This document shows positions 21,961 through 33,540 of a DNA stretch of 64,000 nucleotides, one piece after another. The DNA lies in contig CAUYUJ010014208.1 in assembly GCA_963575745.1 (NCBI GenBank), positions 62,001 through 126,000 of the forward strand, written 5' to 3'. The stretch is from Prorocentrum cordatum. Its lineage: Eukaryota; Sar; Dinophyceae; Prorocentrales; Prorocentraceae. The notes under the pieces are model-generated. The model searched no databases. It was not told the origin of the DNA and was given only the letters and a program-made list of their open reading frames with translations. Within the stretch, counting starts at the first letter, position 1. Each line of letters starts with the position of its first letter. The position numbers were made by a program, and so were the translations under genes.

Positions 21961-22720
21961 CTGACCTCAGATCTACCTTCTCAAACACTCAGTCCTTGTT
22001 AGTGTCGGTGGAAATGGCGTAGGCCAATTGAATATCAAGGATCCCTTAGGAATTCCTCAAGAGCCCTAACCGCAATAAGCAATTAAGAACCCCCCGGTGT
22101 TATCGTTAGCACCGCACCGTAATTAAGTAATTCCTGGGGGCGGTTTTCGCGGAACGATGTCTTAAGCACCGCGCAAAACAAAGGTAAATGAATCATTCCC
22201 GCGCCTTGGCTCGGGCGGTATCACAATGGGAATCTGTAGGGTTCCTAGATATTCCTATTCCCCAAAAGGACTCCCCCACAGCAGACTCGTCTGCGTTCAG
22301 AGCAGTTTCTGAGGATGTCTGAGGCGAGGCGCTTGTTTCAGAACCACACGGAGGCCATATTGCGAGAATGTTTCAGGCGGTTTCCTTGTTTCGGCTGGCA
22401 GACTCGTCTGCTTTCAAAGCAAGTTGCGAGGTGCCAAGGTAACGCTGCTTCCAAGGTGCTGGAGCGTTATGCTTTCGCCAGAGAGGGGGGGGTCTTAATT
22501 GCTTCTCCGGGTTAATTAGAACATCCTCGGGACTTCTCGGGAATCGTACAAGAAGCCATAAAGAGGAACCCACAGGAATCCTTCACGAAACCGAGGAGGC
22601 GCCTTCAAGGAAACGCTCATCAAGCGCCTATCTGGCGCCCATGTAGAGCGTATCAAGGGTTTCAAGCGCTTGGAAGCTAAAATCAAACTGGTTGGGATCT
22701 GGACCGTTCCGGGGGGGGGG
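21961..22720. other. AT-richer spacer with relict motifs
   Basis: No gene. GAGGATGTCTGAGGCGAGGCGC at about 22312 and GAGAATGTTTCAGGCGG at about 22366 repeat the GAGGATGTCTCAAGCG core found in the 131-bp satellite and the 38-kb array. CAGACTCGTCTGC(G/T)TTCA(G/A)AGCA also occurs twice (22280 and 22400), so about 22280-22440 holds two diverged copies of a roughly 120-bp unit. Confidence 0.5.
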
Positions 22721-22744
22721 TCCCGGGAAAGTCCCCCGTCAGAT

Positions 22745-23330
22745 ACGACTCCGCCCCAGGCGGTTCGGGGGCCCAGAAAAGCCCCAAGACGCGGCAAAAA
22801 TGCCCCAAGATGCTCCCAAGACGGTCCTCGAGGGCCCCGAATCGCTGAAGTATCGGTCCAAGTCGCCAAAGTAGCCTCCAGACGGCTCAGAAGATTTCCA
22901 AAACGTCCCAAGAGCCTCCAAGAGGACTTCAAAGAGGGCACCAAGGACCAAAAATCATTGATTTGCGTTTGATTTTTGAAGGATTTCGGCATTCTCGCCT
23001 TGTCAGCTTCCCGACGCTCCAAGGCAGGCCAAGAGACTCCCGAGACTGCCCCAAGATGGCCCAAGAGGGGCCCAAGAGAGCCCCAAAACGACCCAAGAGG
23101 GCCCCAAGTCCGCCCGAGAGGCCTCCACGACAATCGAAGAGGCTCCCAAGACTGTTGTAAGAGGGAGCCCATACGGGGGACCCGAACGGACATTTCGAGC
23201 CCTCGGCTTGAGAAGCTCTCAGGAAACCCCCAGAGGCCCCTAAGAAGCCCCCCAAGAACCCCCAAGGCCCCCAAGAGACGCCCAGGAAGCTCCAAGAGGC
23301 CCCCAAATTACCCCCAGGAGGCCCCCGACA
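22745..23330 (+). repeat. Phased CCAAGA tract
   Basis: Degenerate CCCCAAGA(G/C)GC units through the stretch, e.g. CCCCAAGATGGCCCAAGAGG. Same family as 21.4 and 25.5 kb. The right end joins GGTTGGGATCTGGACCGT words. Confidence 0.8.
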
Positions 23331-24200
23331 GCTTCGTCGTTGTGGTCGTGGTTGTCGCCGCCATGCAGGGTCGGCGGCACCGGCCGTAAAGCCTTCGCAA
23401 TCAGACTGGTTGGGATCTGGACCGTTCCGGTTGTATTCTGGTTGGGATCTGGACCGTCTGGTTGGGATATGGATCTTCCCCCCCCAGGGCCACGATCCCT
23501 CGTAAATCACATTGTGTCTGCAAGGGTCCGAGATGGAGGGCGCACTTTGCCTCGAGCGGGCACGCGCGAAACACACTTTCTTTTCATAGTGACACTTTAC
23601 CTGGTCTTTTGTCGAGTGGAAATCGGCTGGCCTACCTCGAACTTGGCACCGGGGAAAAGGTTACCAATTACCCTGCGACGTACCCAACCCATCTGCATCA
23701 AGTGACAAGAGGAGTTGGCCCAAAGTTGCCAGGACAATGACAATGACAGTGCGGAGGCCATTTTATGTTGTGCAAGCTACATAAGGTGCGCTCATGTGGC
23801 ACGATTCACAAGACAACAACAGAAGAACGAGGAACGAGGGCCCAGGCTTGAGGAAGACATTGGGGCGGGAACGAAGGGCAAGAAAAAGACGCGTGGGGGG
23901 CCGAACCGTCAGCGCGGCAGCAGCAGAGGGAAGGTGGCAGGCAGAGGACGACGACGAAAATGACAGGAGAAGACCGAAGAGTGTTGTTTTTGTCGATGGT
24001 ACGCTAAAGATGCAGCGCTGCCTGCGCCATGACGTCGCGGCGCTCGACACAATTATTCAACCTGCTTGTTGTTACTGCAAAAAGCGAGCGAGGCCTAGCT
24101 CGCCCGCCAGCTTCCCTGCATCCTTCCTGCACTTTTCAGTGCGGGAGCCAAACACTCGAAGGCGCGCCGTCATGTCTGCGGGCGACCCGCGACAGCGCCC
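23331..24200. other. Unassigned spacer
   Basis: Includes three GGTTGGGATCTGGACCGT copies (23406-23470) and one copy of the 4.2-4.9 kb minisatellite unit (about 23487-23550). The remainder has no recognised feature. Confidence 0.5.
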
Positions 24201-24204
24201 CGAG

Positions 24205-24665
24205 TGACCCCCCAGCATCCCTCGAAAGTGGGGACAGTTTCGCAAACCGCAGCCCCCAAGGACTGGCGATGTCTAATCTGGGTCTGGGTGGTGCTTCACT
24301 CCGCTGAGCCCCCAGCAGCCCTCGAAAGTGGCGACAATTTCGCAGATCGCAGTCCCCCAAGGATGGCCAGGCCTCATCTGAGTCTGCAGCGAGTGCCCAC
24401 CCCGCTGGCCCCCCAGCACCCTCGAAAGTGGCGACAATTTCGCAGATCGCAGCCCCCCAGGGATGGCGAGGTCTAGTCTGAGTCTGCGGCGAGTATCCAC
24501 TCAGCTGGCCCCCAGCAGTCCTCGAAAGTGGCGTCAATTTCGCAGGTCGCAGCGCCCCAGGGATGGCGAGGTCTAGTCTGAGTCTGCGGCGAGTATCCAC
24601 TCGGCTGGCCCCCCAGCAGCTCTCAAAAGTGGCGACAGTTTCGCAGCTCGCAGCCCTCGGCCAGC
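24205..24665 (+). repeat. 100-bp tandem repeat, about five copies
   Basis: The anchor CTCGAAAGTGGCGACA(A/G)TTTCGCA starts at about 24221, 24321, 24421, 24521 and 24622, an almost exact 100-bp period. The unit continues CGCAGCCCCC(A)AGGATGGCGA, GGTCTAGTCTGAGTCTGCGG, CGAGTATCCACTCGGCTGGCC. 100 is not a multiple of three, so coding across units is unlikely. Confidence 0.95.
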
Positions 24666-24899
24666 TAGGAAACAAGCTAGCATGCAGGAAGGAGCGAGGT
24701 GAGAAGCAAGATAGAAGGGGAGAGGCAGCGGGAGGAGGTGTGCGACCGCAGTGCTCTATTCAAAGCGAGAACCCAGCGCAGGAGGGTTGGGAACTGAAAA
24801 GAAACCCTGGGCCAGAAGCCTTTCCGGGAAAACCATTTCCCCATTCAGAGCTTGCCTCTGTAGAGGTCCTAGCGGATTCACATGGGTCGGTGAAATTTG

Positions 24900-24985
24900 C
24901 CGCCGATTTCGGTGGCTGGCCCGGGTGCCCGGGTGCCTGGTGCCCGGGTGCCCAGGGGTGCCCGGGCACCGCCCGGGGGTGCCCG
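24900..24985 (+). repeat. GGTGCCCGGG mini-array
   Basis: Seven or so GGGTGCCCGGG(T/C) words, mostly 8-11 bp apart, just before the octamer array. Confidence 0.8.
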
Positions 24986-24989
24986 GAGG

Positions 24990-25395
24990 TGCCCTGTAAC
25001 CCTATAGCCCTATAGCCCTAATAGCCCAATAACCCAACATACCTATAGCCCTATAGCCCTATGTCCCTATGTCCCTATAGCCCTATAGCCCTATAGCCTT
25101 ATAGCCCTATAGCCCTATAGCCAGATAGCCTTATAGCCCTATAGTCTTATAGCCCTACAGCCCTATAGCCCTATAGCTCTACAGCCCTATAGCCTAATAT
25201 ATAACCCAATAGTCCACTAGCCCTATAACCCTACAGCCCAATTGCCCAATCGCCCTTATAGCCCTACAGCCCTATAGCCACATAACCCTATAGCCCTACA
25301 ACCCTATAGCTCTATATGCCTATAGCCCTATAGCTCTATAGCCCTATAGACCTATAGCCCTATGGTCCCATAGCCCCACATACCTATAGTCTTAA
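24990..25395 (+). repeat. AGCCCTAT octamer array, about 45 units
   Basis: Tandem AGCCCTAT with variants (AGCCTTAT, AGCTCTAC, AACCCTAC, TGCCCAAT). The 8-bp period is clear, with degenerate 9-12-bp steps in the middle. It superficially resembles CCCTAAA telomere repeats but is a distinct octamer and lies internally. Confidence 0.95.
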
Positions 25396-25484
25396 ACAGA
25401 TTATGATTGTTGTTTTTTTCCAGTCTCATGATCTCCCGTTGGCTTTTTGATGATTTTAGTTTTTCGCCTTTTCGGGCTCCCGTC

Positions 25485-25752
25485 AGCTCAAGACGGCCCA
25501 AGAAGGCTCCACGACGGCCCTAAGTCGGTCCAAGAGGTCCCCACGTGGGTCCAAAGATGGCCCAAGAGGCATCCAAGTCGGCCCCAAGAAGGCCCAATAG
25601 AGCTTCCCATGGGACCCCAGACGGCGCCAAGACGGCCCCACGACACCCACCATACTTTCAAGAGGGCCCCAAAACTGTTCAAGAAAGCTCAAAGACGGCC
25701 TAAGAGGGCCCCAAGACGGCTCAAGAGGACCCCGAAGCACCCCCAAGACTGC
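25485..25752 (+). repeat. Helically phased CCAAGA tract
   Basis: Motif positions 25489, 499, 510, 520, 531, 542, 552, 563, 574, 585, 595, 608, 618, 628 and 639 give 14 intervals, 13 of them 10 or 11 bp. Representative units are CCAAGTCGGCC and CCAAGACGGCC. Confidence 0.9.
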
Positions 25753-25754
25753 TC

Positions 25755-25945
25755 CTCCTCCTCCTCCTCCTCCTCTTCCTCATCCCCATCCCCATCCCCA
25801 TCCTCATCCTCATCCTCATCCTCATCCTCATCCTCCTCCTCCTCCTCCTCCTCATCCTCCTCATCATCATCACCATCACCATCACCATCACCATCACCAT
25901 CACCATCACCATCACCATCACCATCACCATCACCATCACCATCAC

Positions 25946-25999
<54 letters not shown>

Positions 26000-26083
26000 G
26001 ATCGTCAACATCAGCATCAGCATCAGCATCAACATCAACATCAGCATCAGCATCATCACCATCACCATCAGCATCATCATCAC

Positions 26084-26175
<92 letters not shown>

Positions 26176-26205
26176 GCATCAGCATCAGCATCAGCATCAT
26201 TATCG
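25755..26205 (+). repeat. CTC / CATCAC / CAT compound microsatellite
   Basis: CTC to about 25785, then (CATCCC)n, (CATCCT)n, (CATCAC)n 25868-25945, (CAT)n, (CAGCAT)n and a second long (CAT)n 26085-26172. It generates poly-Ser, poly-Asp, poly-Ile, poly-Met and poly-His frames that are artefacts. Confidence 0.98.
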
Positions 26206-26209
26206 TCAC

Positions 26210-27310
26210 GGCTATCCCAAGCCTGGAGACAGAAGGTGTCACACGTGACGGTCTCCTGTGCCCACCCTCGAACAATCGCCACCCATAAATGCTGGGCTGG
26301 CACGGTAGCGGGACTTACCGCAGGCATCGGGATATTCACTCAATCCAAGACGAGAGGAAACTGTTGTGATTTACGATCCAACGATACAGCTGGCGCCGCT
26401 TGAGCAGTCGCTGCTGGATGACAAGGCATTGTTGAGCCATTGAGGCTGCAACCGCGCCTGACGGCACCATGACTGGCGCCCGTCGACAGGCCTCCTGCCA
26501 GCCACGAGACTGCAAGTGTACACTCTGGAGCGAGCCTCCTAGAGAGGGAGACAAGCTGGATTGACATGCGTCTGGCAGCGCCAGCCAGCGTCGGCGCTCC
26601 CGCTCTGGAGGAACGCGCGAGGGAAAGGGAAGGAGGTTAAGGAGAACAGTAGAGTCTTCCTCCTCTCCTCCTCCTCCTCCTCTTCCTCCTCCTCGCTCCT
26701 CCTAAGGGTTCCTTCTTCAGCGCCTCGACTGTAGCGCTTCCAATGCCAATGGCGCGCAGAGCGGACGCAACGCATCTGCCTCACACAGCGCCGCTGGCGC
26801 CATTGAGCGCTGCCTGGCCGACAGTGGGCGCGGCGCACGCGCGGTTGGGCGCTGGGCGTTCGATTCGAAGCGAGCGGAAGCTTCGGTGACTCACCATTTG
26901 CTACCAGCCTGGAACATATCCCTATCCCTGTACTGGTCGGGCCGCTTGACGAGGAGGCGCGTGGTATGACTTGTCTTTGCCTGGAAGCGAAACGGGGGTA
27001 GGCAATTCGCGCTCTGAATTTGTCCGCGGCGAGCACAGGGGGGAAGCGAGAGGGAGCGGGCCTTCTCAGAAGGCTCGGAGGCTCGGAAGGCCTCGGGCCT
27101 CCCGAGAAGCTCCCTGGGAGCCTCCCCGAAGACGCAGAGAGCACCTCCCAGGAGAAGGCGCGGGGGCCTCTCTGGCGCCCCGCCGCCTTCCGAGAGGGGG
27201 CCTGCCCCCTCTCGCTTCCCCCCCGAGCGCGCCGCCGAATCTGAGCGAGGCACGCTGGGCCGATCCGGAGATTCCAGCTCGAGCTCGGGGATCGTACTGA
27301 CCCTGGTCCA
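26210..27310. other. Spacer with no recognised gene
   Basis: A CTC run lies at 26660-26700. Minus frames of 80-100 codons exist in GC-rich 26750-27250, but none shows a known motif. Confidence 0.4.
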
Positions 27311-27315
27311 TCCAG

Positions 27316-27450
27316 ACCCCTCCTCCTCCTCCTCCTCCTCCTCCTCCTCCTCCTCCTCCTCCTCCTCCTCCTCCTCCTCCTCCCCCTCCTCCTCCTCCTC
27401 CTCCTCCTCCTCCTCCTCCTCCTCCTCCTCCTCCTCCTCCTCCTCCTCCT
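27316..27450 (+). repeat. (CTC)n microsatellite, about 130 bp
   Basis: Nearly perfect CTC triplets with one CCC interruption near 27381. Confidence 0.98.
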
Positions 27451-27461
27451 TGGGTCAGTCA

Positions 27462-27800
27462 GGCCCTGCAAGATCCTGCAGGATCCTGCACCCAAGCCCG
27501 GGTCAGCGCGCCCCTGGCCCTGCAAGATCCTGCAAGATCCTGCGCCCTGACTGACCCCCGTTCGCATTGGCCCCCGTCCCATGAACCCCGACGGTCTTTG
27601 GAGTCCTGGAGTGGTGCGGTGACAGACCGTGCGGTGACCTCGAAATCCCCCAAGACCTCACCGCACGGTCCGTCGCCGCACGGTCTTGGGACCCTGGAGG
27701 CCCCCGTCGCCCGAGACGTCCTCGAAGAACGACCCGAGTCCCAAAACCGTGCGGTGACCCCGAATCCCCACCGACTCGCCGCCCGGTGTGGTCACCACCC
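27462..27800 (+). repeat. GATCCTGCAG repeats and ACCGTGCGGTGA inverted repeats
   Basis: CCTGCAAGATCCTGCA occurs four times at 27462-27545. ACCGTGCGGTGAC and its complement TCACCGCACGGT alternate at 27620-27690 and 27748, producing potential hairpins (arms of 10-12 bp). Confidence 0.75.
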
Positions 27801-28084
27801 CGTTTGGGGGCCCCCGACGGTCTCCGAGGGCGCACGCGCCGGCCGCAAGATGCTGGTCCGGGGCGCCGTGCCCCCGGCCGGCGGCCGCGGACGCCTCTCG
27901 CGCTTCGGCTGCCGCTGCCGCGGGCTGCGCGGCGCGGGGGCGAACGATCGGGGAGACGTGAGACTCGAGCTCGGAGGGCTCGAGCGGGCCTGACTGGGTG
28001 GCGACATCCGGGCTCTACCCCCACAGGCCATCGATTCTCATCCATCGATGGGCGGCGCGGGTGGGACGGAACCCGGAGGGCCCA

Positions 28085-28465
28085 GGCTGCCCTAGGCCCT
28101 GCCCTAGGCCCCAGGGTTGCCCAGGGAAGCCCTACCCTGGGGGGGTTCCAGGGGTAGGCCTAGGGTAGGCCTAGGGATAGGCTCTAGGGGCAGGCCTAGA
28201 GTAGGCCTAGGGGTAGGCTCTCGGGATGGGCCTCGGGTAGGCCCTAGGAGTAGACCCTGGGTGTTAGGTCAAGGGGTAGGCCTAGGGGTAGGCCCTGAGG
28301 GTAGCTCTGAGGGTAGGCCTAGGGGAAGGTCCTCGGTGTAGGCCAAGGGTAGGCCGAAGGGTAGGCCCTGAGGGTAGGCCTAGGGTAGGCCTAGGGGTAG
28401 GCCGTAGAGGTAGGCCTGAGCCTAGGGGTAGTCCCTAGGGGTAGGCCTGGGGTACGCCTACCCTC
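28085..28465 (+). repeat. GGTAGGCCTAGG array
   Basis: About 30 degenerate GGTAGGCC(T/C)(T)AGGG units with spacing 11-13 bp. It contains many AGGCCT (StuI) palindromes. Spacing is clearly longer than in the CAAGA tracts. Confidence 0.93.
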
Positions 28466-28469
28466 TGGG

Positions 28470-29645
28470 TTATGTCCGGCGGGGGTACGGTTCGGATGTC
28501 GTCACGTGTTCGACGAATTCCGAACCCTACCACCGCCGCCCAGCGAATTACCTGAATCGTTGGTCGGCGAGGGTAGGGTTCTCATTTTGCCGCCGAGCGG
28601 GCTGTCAACAAAAATGACGAGATCCACTCTGAAATCTGACGCGAGCTCCCACTGCACGCATCCCACGAAAACTGGACCGTCAGAATCTAGGCTGGGCCCG
28701 TTAAGAAGCGTCGGCAAACCCGAGTTCGGGCGAACTCGAGTCTTTTGTGTCTTCGAAGAGAAGAGGAGATAAGATAGGACCTCCTTCCTCCACTAGATTG
28801 CCCTCTCTGTCGTCTGTCGGCTCTTGGGAGGCCGATCTGGCGCACTAGCCCCTCCACGCTCAGAGGCCGCGTCTGGGCCGACGGCGTGGTAAACCCTGGA
28901 CTTAATAACGCGGACAAAGCATCCCTGGTAGGTGCACTGACCTATTCGGATCCCAAACTTTGCTAAGACAACCCCTCGGAATCGGAATCGAAATCGCCAC
29001 CCTGCCGGGCAGAATACCACCCCGCTGTGGGGAAACCTGCGGCTGCTCCTTGAAACGTCAACTTTGGCAATGGTGATCAAGCAATAAGGCTGAAGGTACA
29101 TGATCGACCGACGTACCTGGAAAGGGATATAGAATTGTGACGCATGAAAGCATTGTCAAGACGCACACATTGTGCGATGGGCACGCGTATCGATGGTACT
29201 GTCCTGTGCCAAGGGCTGTGCAGTGGTGGTGTGTAGTGCCGCGTTGAACTGTGCTGTGCATGTTTGCGCTGTGGATCAGGTTGTTCTTGGCGTCAAAGAC
29301 CTGACCGAACCGATTTACGTCTTAAGTTCGACCTGCCTGAACGCATAGCTCGAGCTGGCTGCAGTCGAAACGCGCGGGTCGCTCGACCAGCTCAAGCTAA
29401 AAATCCGATTTAATCCCACCGGCCCTTTGGGCGACAGGAGGTCTAAGGGTGACCTCTTTTTTCTTCCACACCCCCTCTTCCCTTCGGGGAGGGGGAACCC
29501 TCCCCTTCCCTTTCCTCAGGTTTTTTGGGAAGGGGACCGATGTGTCAGAGGGTCCTTTTTCGGTCAGTGGGAGGGCCATGTTTTGACACCGCTCACGAGG
29601 ATCGTGGCCCCCGAGCGGGGGCAGACATCGAGGACCCCGATCTTG
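28470..29645. other. Unassigned spacer
   Basis: No gene, RNA or repeat relationship recognised. 29100-29280 is rich in GTGCTGTGC-type words. Confidence 0.4.
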
Positions 29646-29649
29646 TGAC

Positions 29650-29830
29650 CGACCGCCTCCTAGATGGCCCCAGGAGGCCCCCCAGGGCTCCCAAGAGGCC
29701 CTCAAGAGAGCTCCAAGAGCGCCCCAGGACGCCCCAATAGGCCTCGAAGAGGCACCCGAAAGGCACCCAAGATGCCCCCTGAGCGGCCTCCCAAGAGGCC
29801 TACGAAGCTCACCCGAGGCACGCAAGACGC
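29650..29830 (+). repeat. Phased CCCAAGAGGCC tract
   Basis: A short member of the CAAGA family (CCCCAGGAGGCCC, CCCAAGAGGCCC, CCAAGAGCGCC). It runs directly into CTC-rich DNA. Confidence 0.75.
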
Positions 29831-29834
29831 CGTC

Positions 29835-30205
29835 TTGTCCTCCTTCTCCTCGTCCTGCTCGTCCTCGTCCCCCTCCTCGTCCTCATCCTCGTCGACCTCC
29901 TCGTCCTTATCCTCCTCCTCCTCGGCCTCTCATTCTCGTCCATATCCTGCGTCCTCGTCATTTTCCTCCTCTTCCTCCTCTTTCTCCTCCTCCTCCCCTC
30001 CTCCTCATCCTCCTCTTCCTCTTCGTTCTCATCCTCCCCCTCGTCCTCTTCTTCTTCCTCCTCCTCCTCCCCCCCGCTCCCCCTCCCCTTCCTCATCCTC
30101 CTCACTCTCTTAGTCCTCGTCCTCCTCATCCTCGTCCTCCTTCTCCTCGTCTTGCTTCTCTTGCCTCCTCCTCCTCCTCCTCTTCTTCGCCCCCCCCCCC
30201 CCCCC
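29835..30205 (+). repeat. CTC/CGTC-rich low-complexity DNA
   Basis: Imperfect TCCTC and TCGTCC triplet DNA followed by a C14 run (30190-30203). Confidence 0.93.
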
Positions 30206-30775
30206 GACGCGGGCCCGGAGATGACCCCAACACGCCGTCCAGGCCGACCTCCCTCGCTCTCCCTGTCAGCTGTCATGGACATCGTTTTTGGATGGGCAAG
30301 TGGGATACTTTTTGGTCTGCGGGCTCGCGAAGCAGGTCGAAAACCGTCCGAACACTAGCTGGGCCGCGACTAGGCAGCTAGAGAAGGGAGAGGCAAACGA
30401 AGCGAGCGCGCGGGCAGGTGGCGACCAGCAAGTAAACGCAGCCAAAATGGCGCGGCGGCGCTACCATAAACACGCAGAGGCCAATCACTCGGTGTGAGTC
30501 GGTACGAGGCACCGTCAGAGACGAACGCGACCGACAGGCACACCCAGACGACGTCCGTGCCGTATGCGACACAAAAGCATCGTGTCAGCGAAACATCGTG
30601 TCAGCGCAGGAGTGAAGAGGGGCAACCTCGTCACAAATAGGACTGCAAACGGCAGTACCTCTTGTTTGTACAGCCGTGGCAAATGTCGAAAGCGGAGTCC
30701 TTACAGGAGAAAGCAGCCGACGGGCGCACAATGCCACATATGCCGAAGACCTTACACCGTGGAGGTCGGCAGCGT
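30206..30775. other. Unassigned spacer
   Basis: ATCGTGTCAGCG(A/C) is repeated at 30579 and 30594. AGCCAAAATGGC at 30440 matches 12 nt of the spliced leader core but without the flanking leader bases. Confidence 0.4.
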
Positions 30776-31000
30776 AGCGAGACCCCGCTGAACCCATCCG
30801 GTCACCAGTGGAGGCCGACATTAACCAGGAGCAGGCCAGGGGCCACCTGACCGCCCATTCCCAATGTGATCCTTGCATGGAATTCGTAACGAGACCCCAG
30901 TGAACCCTGTCGGTCGCCAGTGGAGGCCGACACCGGCCCGGAGCAGGCCAGGGGCCACCTAACCGCCCATTCCGAGTAAAGCTTGCATGGGAATCAGGCT
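30776..31000 (+). repeat. 111-bp tandem duplication
   Basis: CGAGACCCC(G/A)(C/G)TGAACCC starts copies at 30778 and 30889. Both continue CCAGTGGAGGCCGACA, GGAGCAGGCCAGGGGCCACC and CCGCCCATTCC. Confidence 0.92.
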
Positions 31001-31199
31001 GTCAGAGCACCATCAGACAGCGGTAGTGGCGGCAACCCAGCCGCGTGGGATAAACCCAGTGAAACAAGGGAGGTGCGCGCCAGGCACGGTGGGCACCCCG
31101 GTGTGGCAGCTAACCGCTGCAACATTAGGATGCAGGAGGGGAGGAAAGGAAGTGCACGCCAGGCACTCGGTGGGAGAGGAGGGGAAGAAAATGGTAGAA

Positions 31200-32160
31200 C
31201 ATTTACTCGAGCAGTTGTTGCTGACTATGCCAATCGTTGCTGTGCCAACCCATGCTATGCCAACCCCGACTGTGCCAACCAAACTCTTCCCCAGCGGGGG
31301 GCCCCCCTTCCTCCGTCGACTCGCGACTATCTTCGCACTTTTCCCCATGGAGGCCACTGACCGTCGCAGAATCTGTTGGAAACTGAGGCGGCTGGGTGTT
31401 CCCAGGGGTCGTGTCGCCAGTGGGTTGTGTTCGACGGTCGGCAAAGTTCTTTCTGTCTTCTCCCTGCCCCTTCTCCTGCGGCTCGCGACCCATTTCGCAC
31501 TCTTCCCGGTGTAGGTGACTAACCATCGCAGAACCCGAAGGACTCCGAGGCGGCTGGGTATCCCCAGGGGTCGTGTTGCCAGTGGGTTGTGCTGGACGGT
31601 CAGCAAGTATCTCTCTGTCGTTTCCCTGCCCCTCAACCTGCGACTCGCGGCTATCATCGCAATCTTCCTGGTGGAAGCGACGGACCGTCGCAAAGGCTAT
31701 TGGAAACCGAGGCGGCTGGGTGTTCCGAGAGGTCGTGTTGCCAGGTGTGAGAGGAGAGGAGGATAATGGTATAACATTCGCTCGAGCAGTTGTTGCTGGC
31801 TATGCCAATCGTGGCTGTGCCATTGCCGACCGCGCTGACTATTGCAAACGTGACTGCGCCGACCCAGGCTATGCCAACCCCGACTGTGCCAACCAAGCTC
31901 CTCCCAAACGGGGGGCTCCCCTTCCTCCGTCGACTCGCGACTATCTTCGCACTCTTCCCAATGGGGGTGACTGACCGCCGCAGAGTCTGTTGGAATCCGA
32001 GGCGGCTGGGTGTTCCCAGGGGTCGTGGCGCCAGTGGGTTGTGTTGGGCGGACGGCAAGGTCCTCTCTGTCTGTTCCCTGCCCCTTCTCCTGCGGCTCGC
32101 GACCCATTTCGCACTCTTCCCGGTGTAAGTGACTAGCCGTCGCAGAACCCCTTGGACTCC
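31200..32160 (+). repeat. ~165-bp satellite, cluster A, with CTATGCCAACC units
   Basis: Copies of a unit marked by GAGGCGGCTGGGTGTTCCCA, GGGTCGTGTTGCCAGTGGGT, CTCTCTGTCTTCTCCCTGCC and TCGCGACTATCTTCGCACT begin near 31374, 31543, 31700, 31990 and 32153. Between some copies are GCTATGCCAACC(C/T)(C/T)GACTGTGCC words (31225-31285, 31800-31900), seen again at 32420-32515 and 35995-36080. Frames with MLTVPTKL-like translations are repeat artefacts. Confidence 0.88.
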
Positions 32161-33130
32161 GATGCGGCAGGGCATCCCCGGGGGCCGTGTTGCCAGTGGG
32201 TTGTGAAGGGGAGGAAGTGCGCGCCAGGCGCGGGCGGGGGGAGAGGAGGGGAAGTGCTCGCCAGGCACGGTAGGCACCCCGGTGTGGCAGCTAACCGCTG
32301 CAGCGTCGGGATGCAGGAGTGGAGGGAGGCAAGAACGCGCCGTAAGAGTGCACGCCAGGCACTCGGTGGGAGAGGAGAGGAGGAGACCGGTAGAACATTT
32401 ACTCGAGCAGTTGTTGCTGACTATGTCAATCGTGGCTGTGCCATTGCCGACCGCGCTGACTATGCCAGCCATGACTGTGCCAACCCTGGCTATGCCAGCC
32501 CTGACTGTGCCAAGTAAGCCCCCGTGGAAAGCGATGCGCTCTTATCGACTATGTGCCATGTGCGCCGGAGCGCCCCAGGTAGATGAGGTGAGAATGCCAG
32601 GCCACGTTGCCGTGCTGCTTGTCTCAATGGTGCTGGTTAGCGACGTGCTGCTCGATCCCGTTGACCTGGGCCCCGCGCAACTGGGCCCCGGTGTGCTCAG
32701 CAAAGTCGTGCTGCGCGACTCTCTGGTGATCGTTGCCGTGCTGCATGTCGCGGTGGTGCTGGTCCGCGACGTGCCCCTCGACTCCGTTGTACTGGGGCCC
32801 GTGGTGCTCATCGACGTCGCGCTACTAGTCTCATTGTTGCTCGTTGCCGTGCCGTTTGTCGTGGCGGTCATGATCGGCGGCGTGCAGCGCGGCCCCGATG
32901 TGCTGGGGCCAGTGGTGTTGGGCCTTATTGTGCTCGTCAGCGTAGCGCTGCTCGTCGCACTTGTAGTCGTCGCCGAACTGATTGTCTCCGCGGTGCTGGT
33001 AAGCGGATGCAGGGGCCGCAGGAGGAGAAGAGCGACTGACCGTCGCAGCCTTGGAGAAAAAAACAGAAGGGGAGATGGGGGCAGCCTGCCACGGTGGGCC
33101 GTTGACCCCATGGTACTTGCCACTTCCTAT
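32161..33130. other. Repeat-flank DNA, no gene
   Basis: 32290-32520 repeats the 31085-31290 segment (GCACGCCAGGCACTCGGTGG, GAACATTTACTCGAGCAGTT). 32600-33000 is built of GTGCTG(C/G)TCG(C/A) words, a degenerate array of about 12 bp. Its long plus frame (VAVLLVSMVLVSDVLL) is valine/leucine-rich because of this array. Confidence 0.5.
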
Positions 33131-33133
33131 AAC

Positions 33134-33540
33134 CAGTTGTACGTGCCATCCATGCTACCAGAGCCTGGTGATAGAGGGCGCAGCCGTAAGGCGGCGGGGC
33201 CTTCCCGGTGCGGGGGGGCAGCGCGCCAGGCTGGCTCCCAGGGCTGCGGTGGGCGCGCCAGGCCTAGAGTGGAGATAATAAAGCCACCTTTCCCGGGGGA
33301 CAGCGAGGAGACGGTCGCGCGCCAGGCGCCGAGGGGAGGGGGACATGGCAAGTGATCGCTGAACCCTTGCGGAAATCCAGGCACGCATGGCCCATGCCCA
33401 ATTGTACGTGCCACCCGCGCTCGACAGCCTGGTGCAAGAAGGCGCAGCCACATGGCGGCGAAGGACTTCCCGGCGCGGGGGGGCAGCGCGCCAGGCTGGC
33501 TCCCAGGGCCGCGGTGAGCACTCCAGGCCTAAAGTGGAGC
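33134..33540 (+). repeat. 267-bp tandem duplication
   Basis: TTGTACGTGCCA(T/C)CC(A/G)(T/C)GCT starts copies at 33135 and 33402. Both carry GCGGGGGGGCAGCGCGCCAG, GCTGGCTCCCAGGGC and CCAGGCCTA(G/A)AGTGGA. Confidence 0.9.

Noticed and set aside
24990-25395. True telomere
   Set aside because: The octamer AGCCCTAT differs from CCCTAAA, is degenerate and lies in the interior.
25689-26339. Poly-Asp protein of 216 residues
   Set aside because: CAT/CTC microsatellite artefact.
30440-30451. Exact 12-nt match to the spliced-leader core (GCCATTTTGGCT on minus)
   Set aside because: Flanking leader bases on both sides do not match and no gene follows on that strand; a chance match is plausible.
32282-33355. 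357-residue plus frame rich in VAVLLVS
   Set aside because: Hydrophobicity comes from a degenerate GTGCTG(C/G)TCG array of about 12 bp; no domain.
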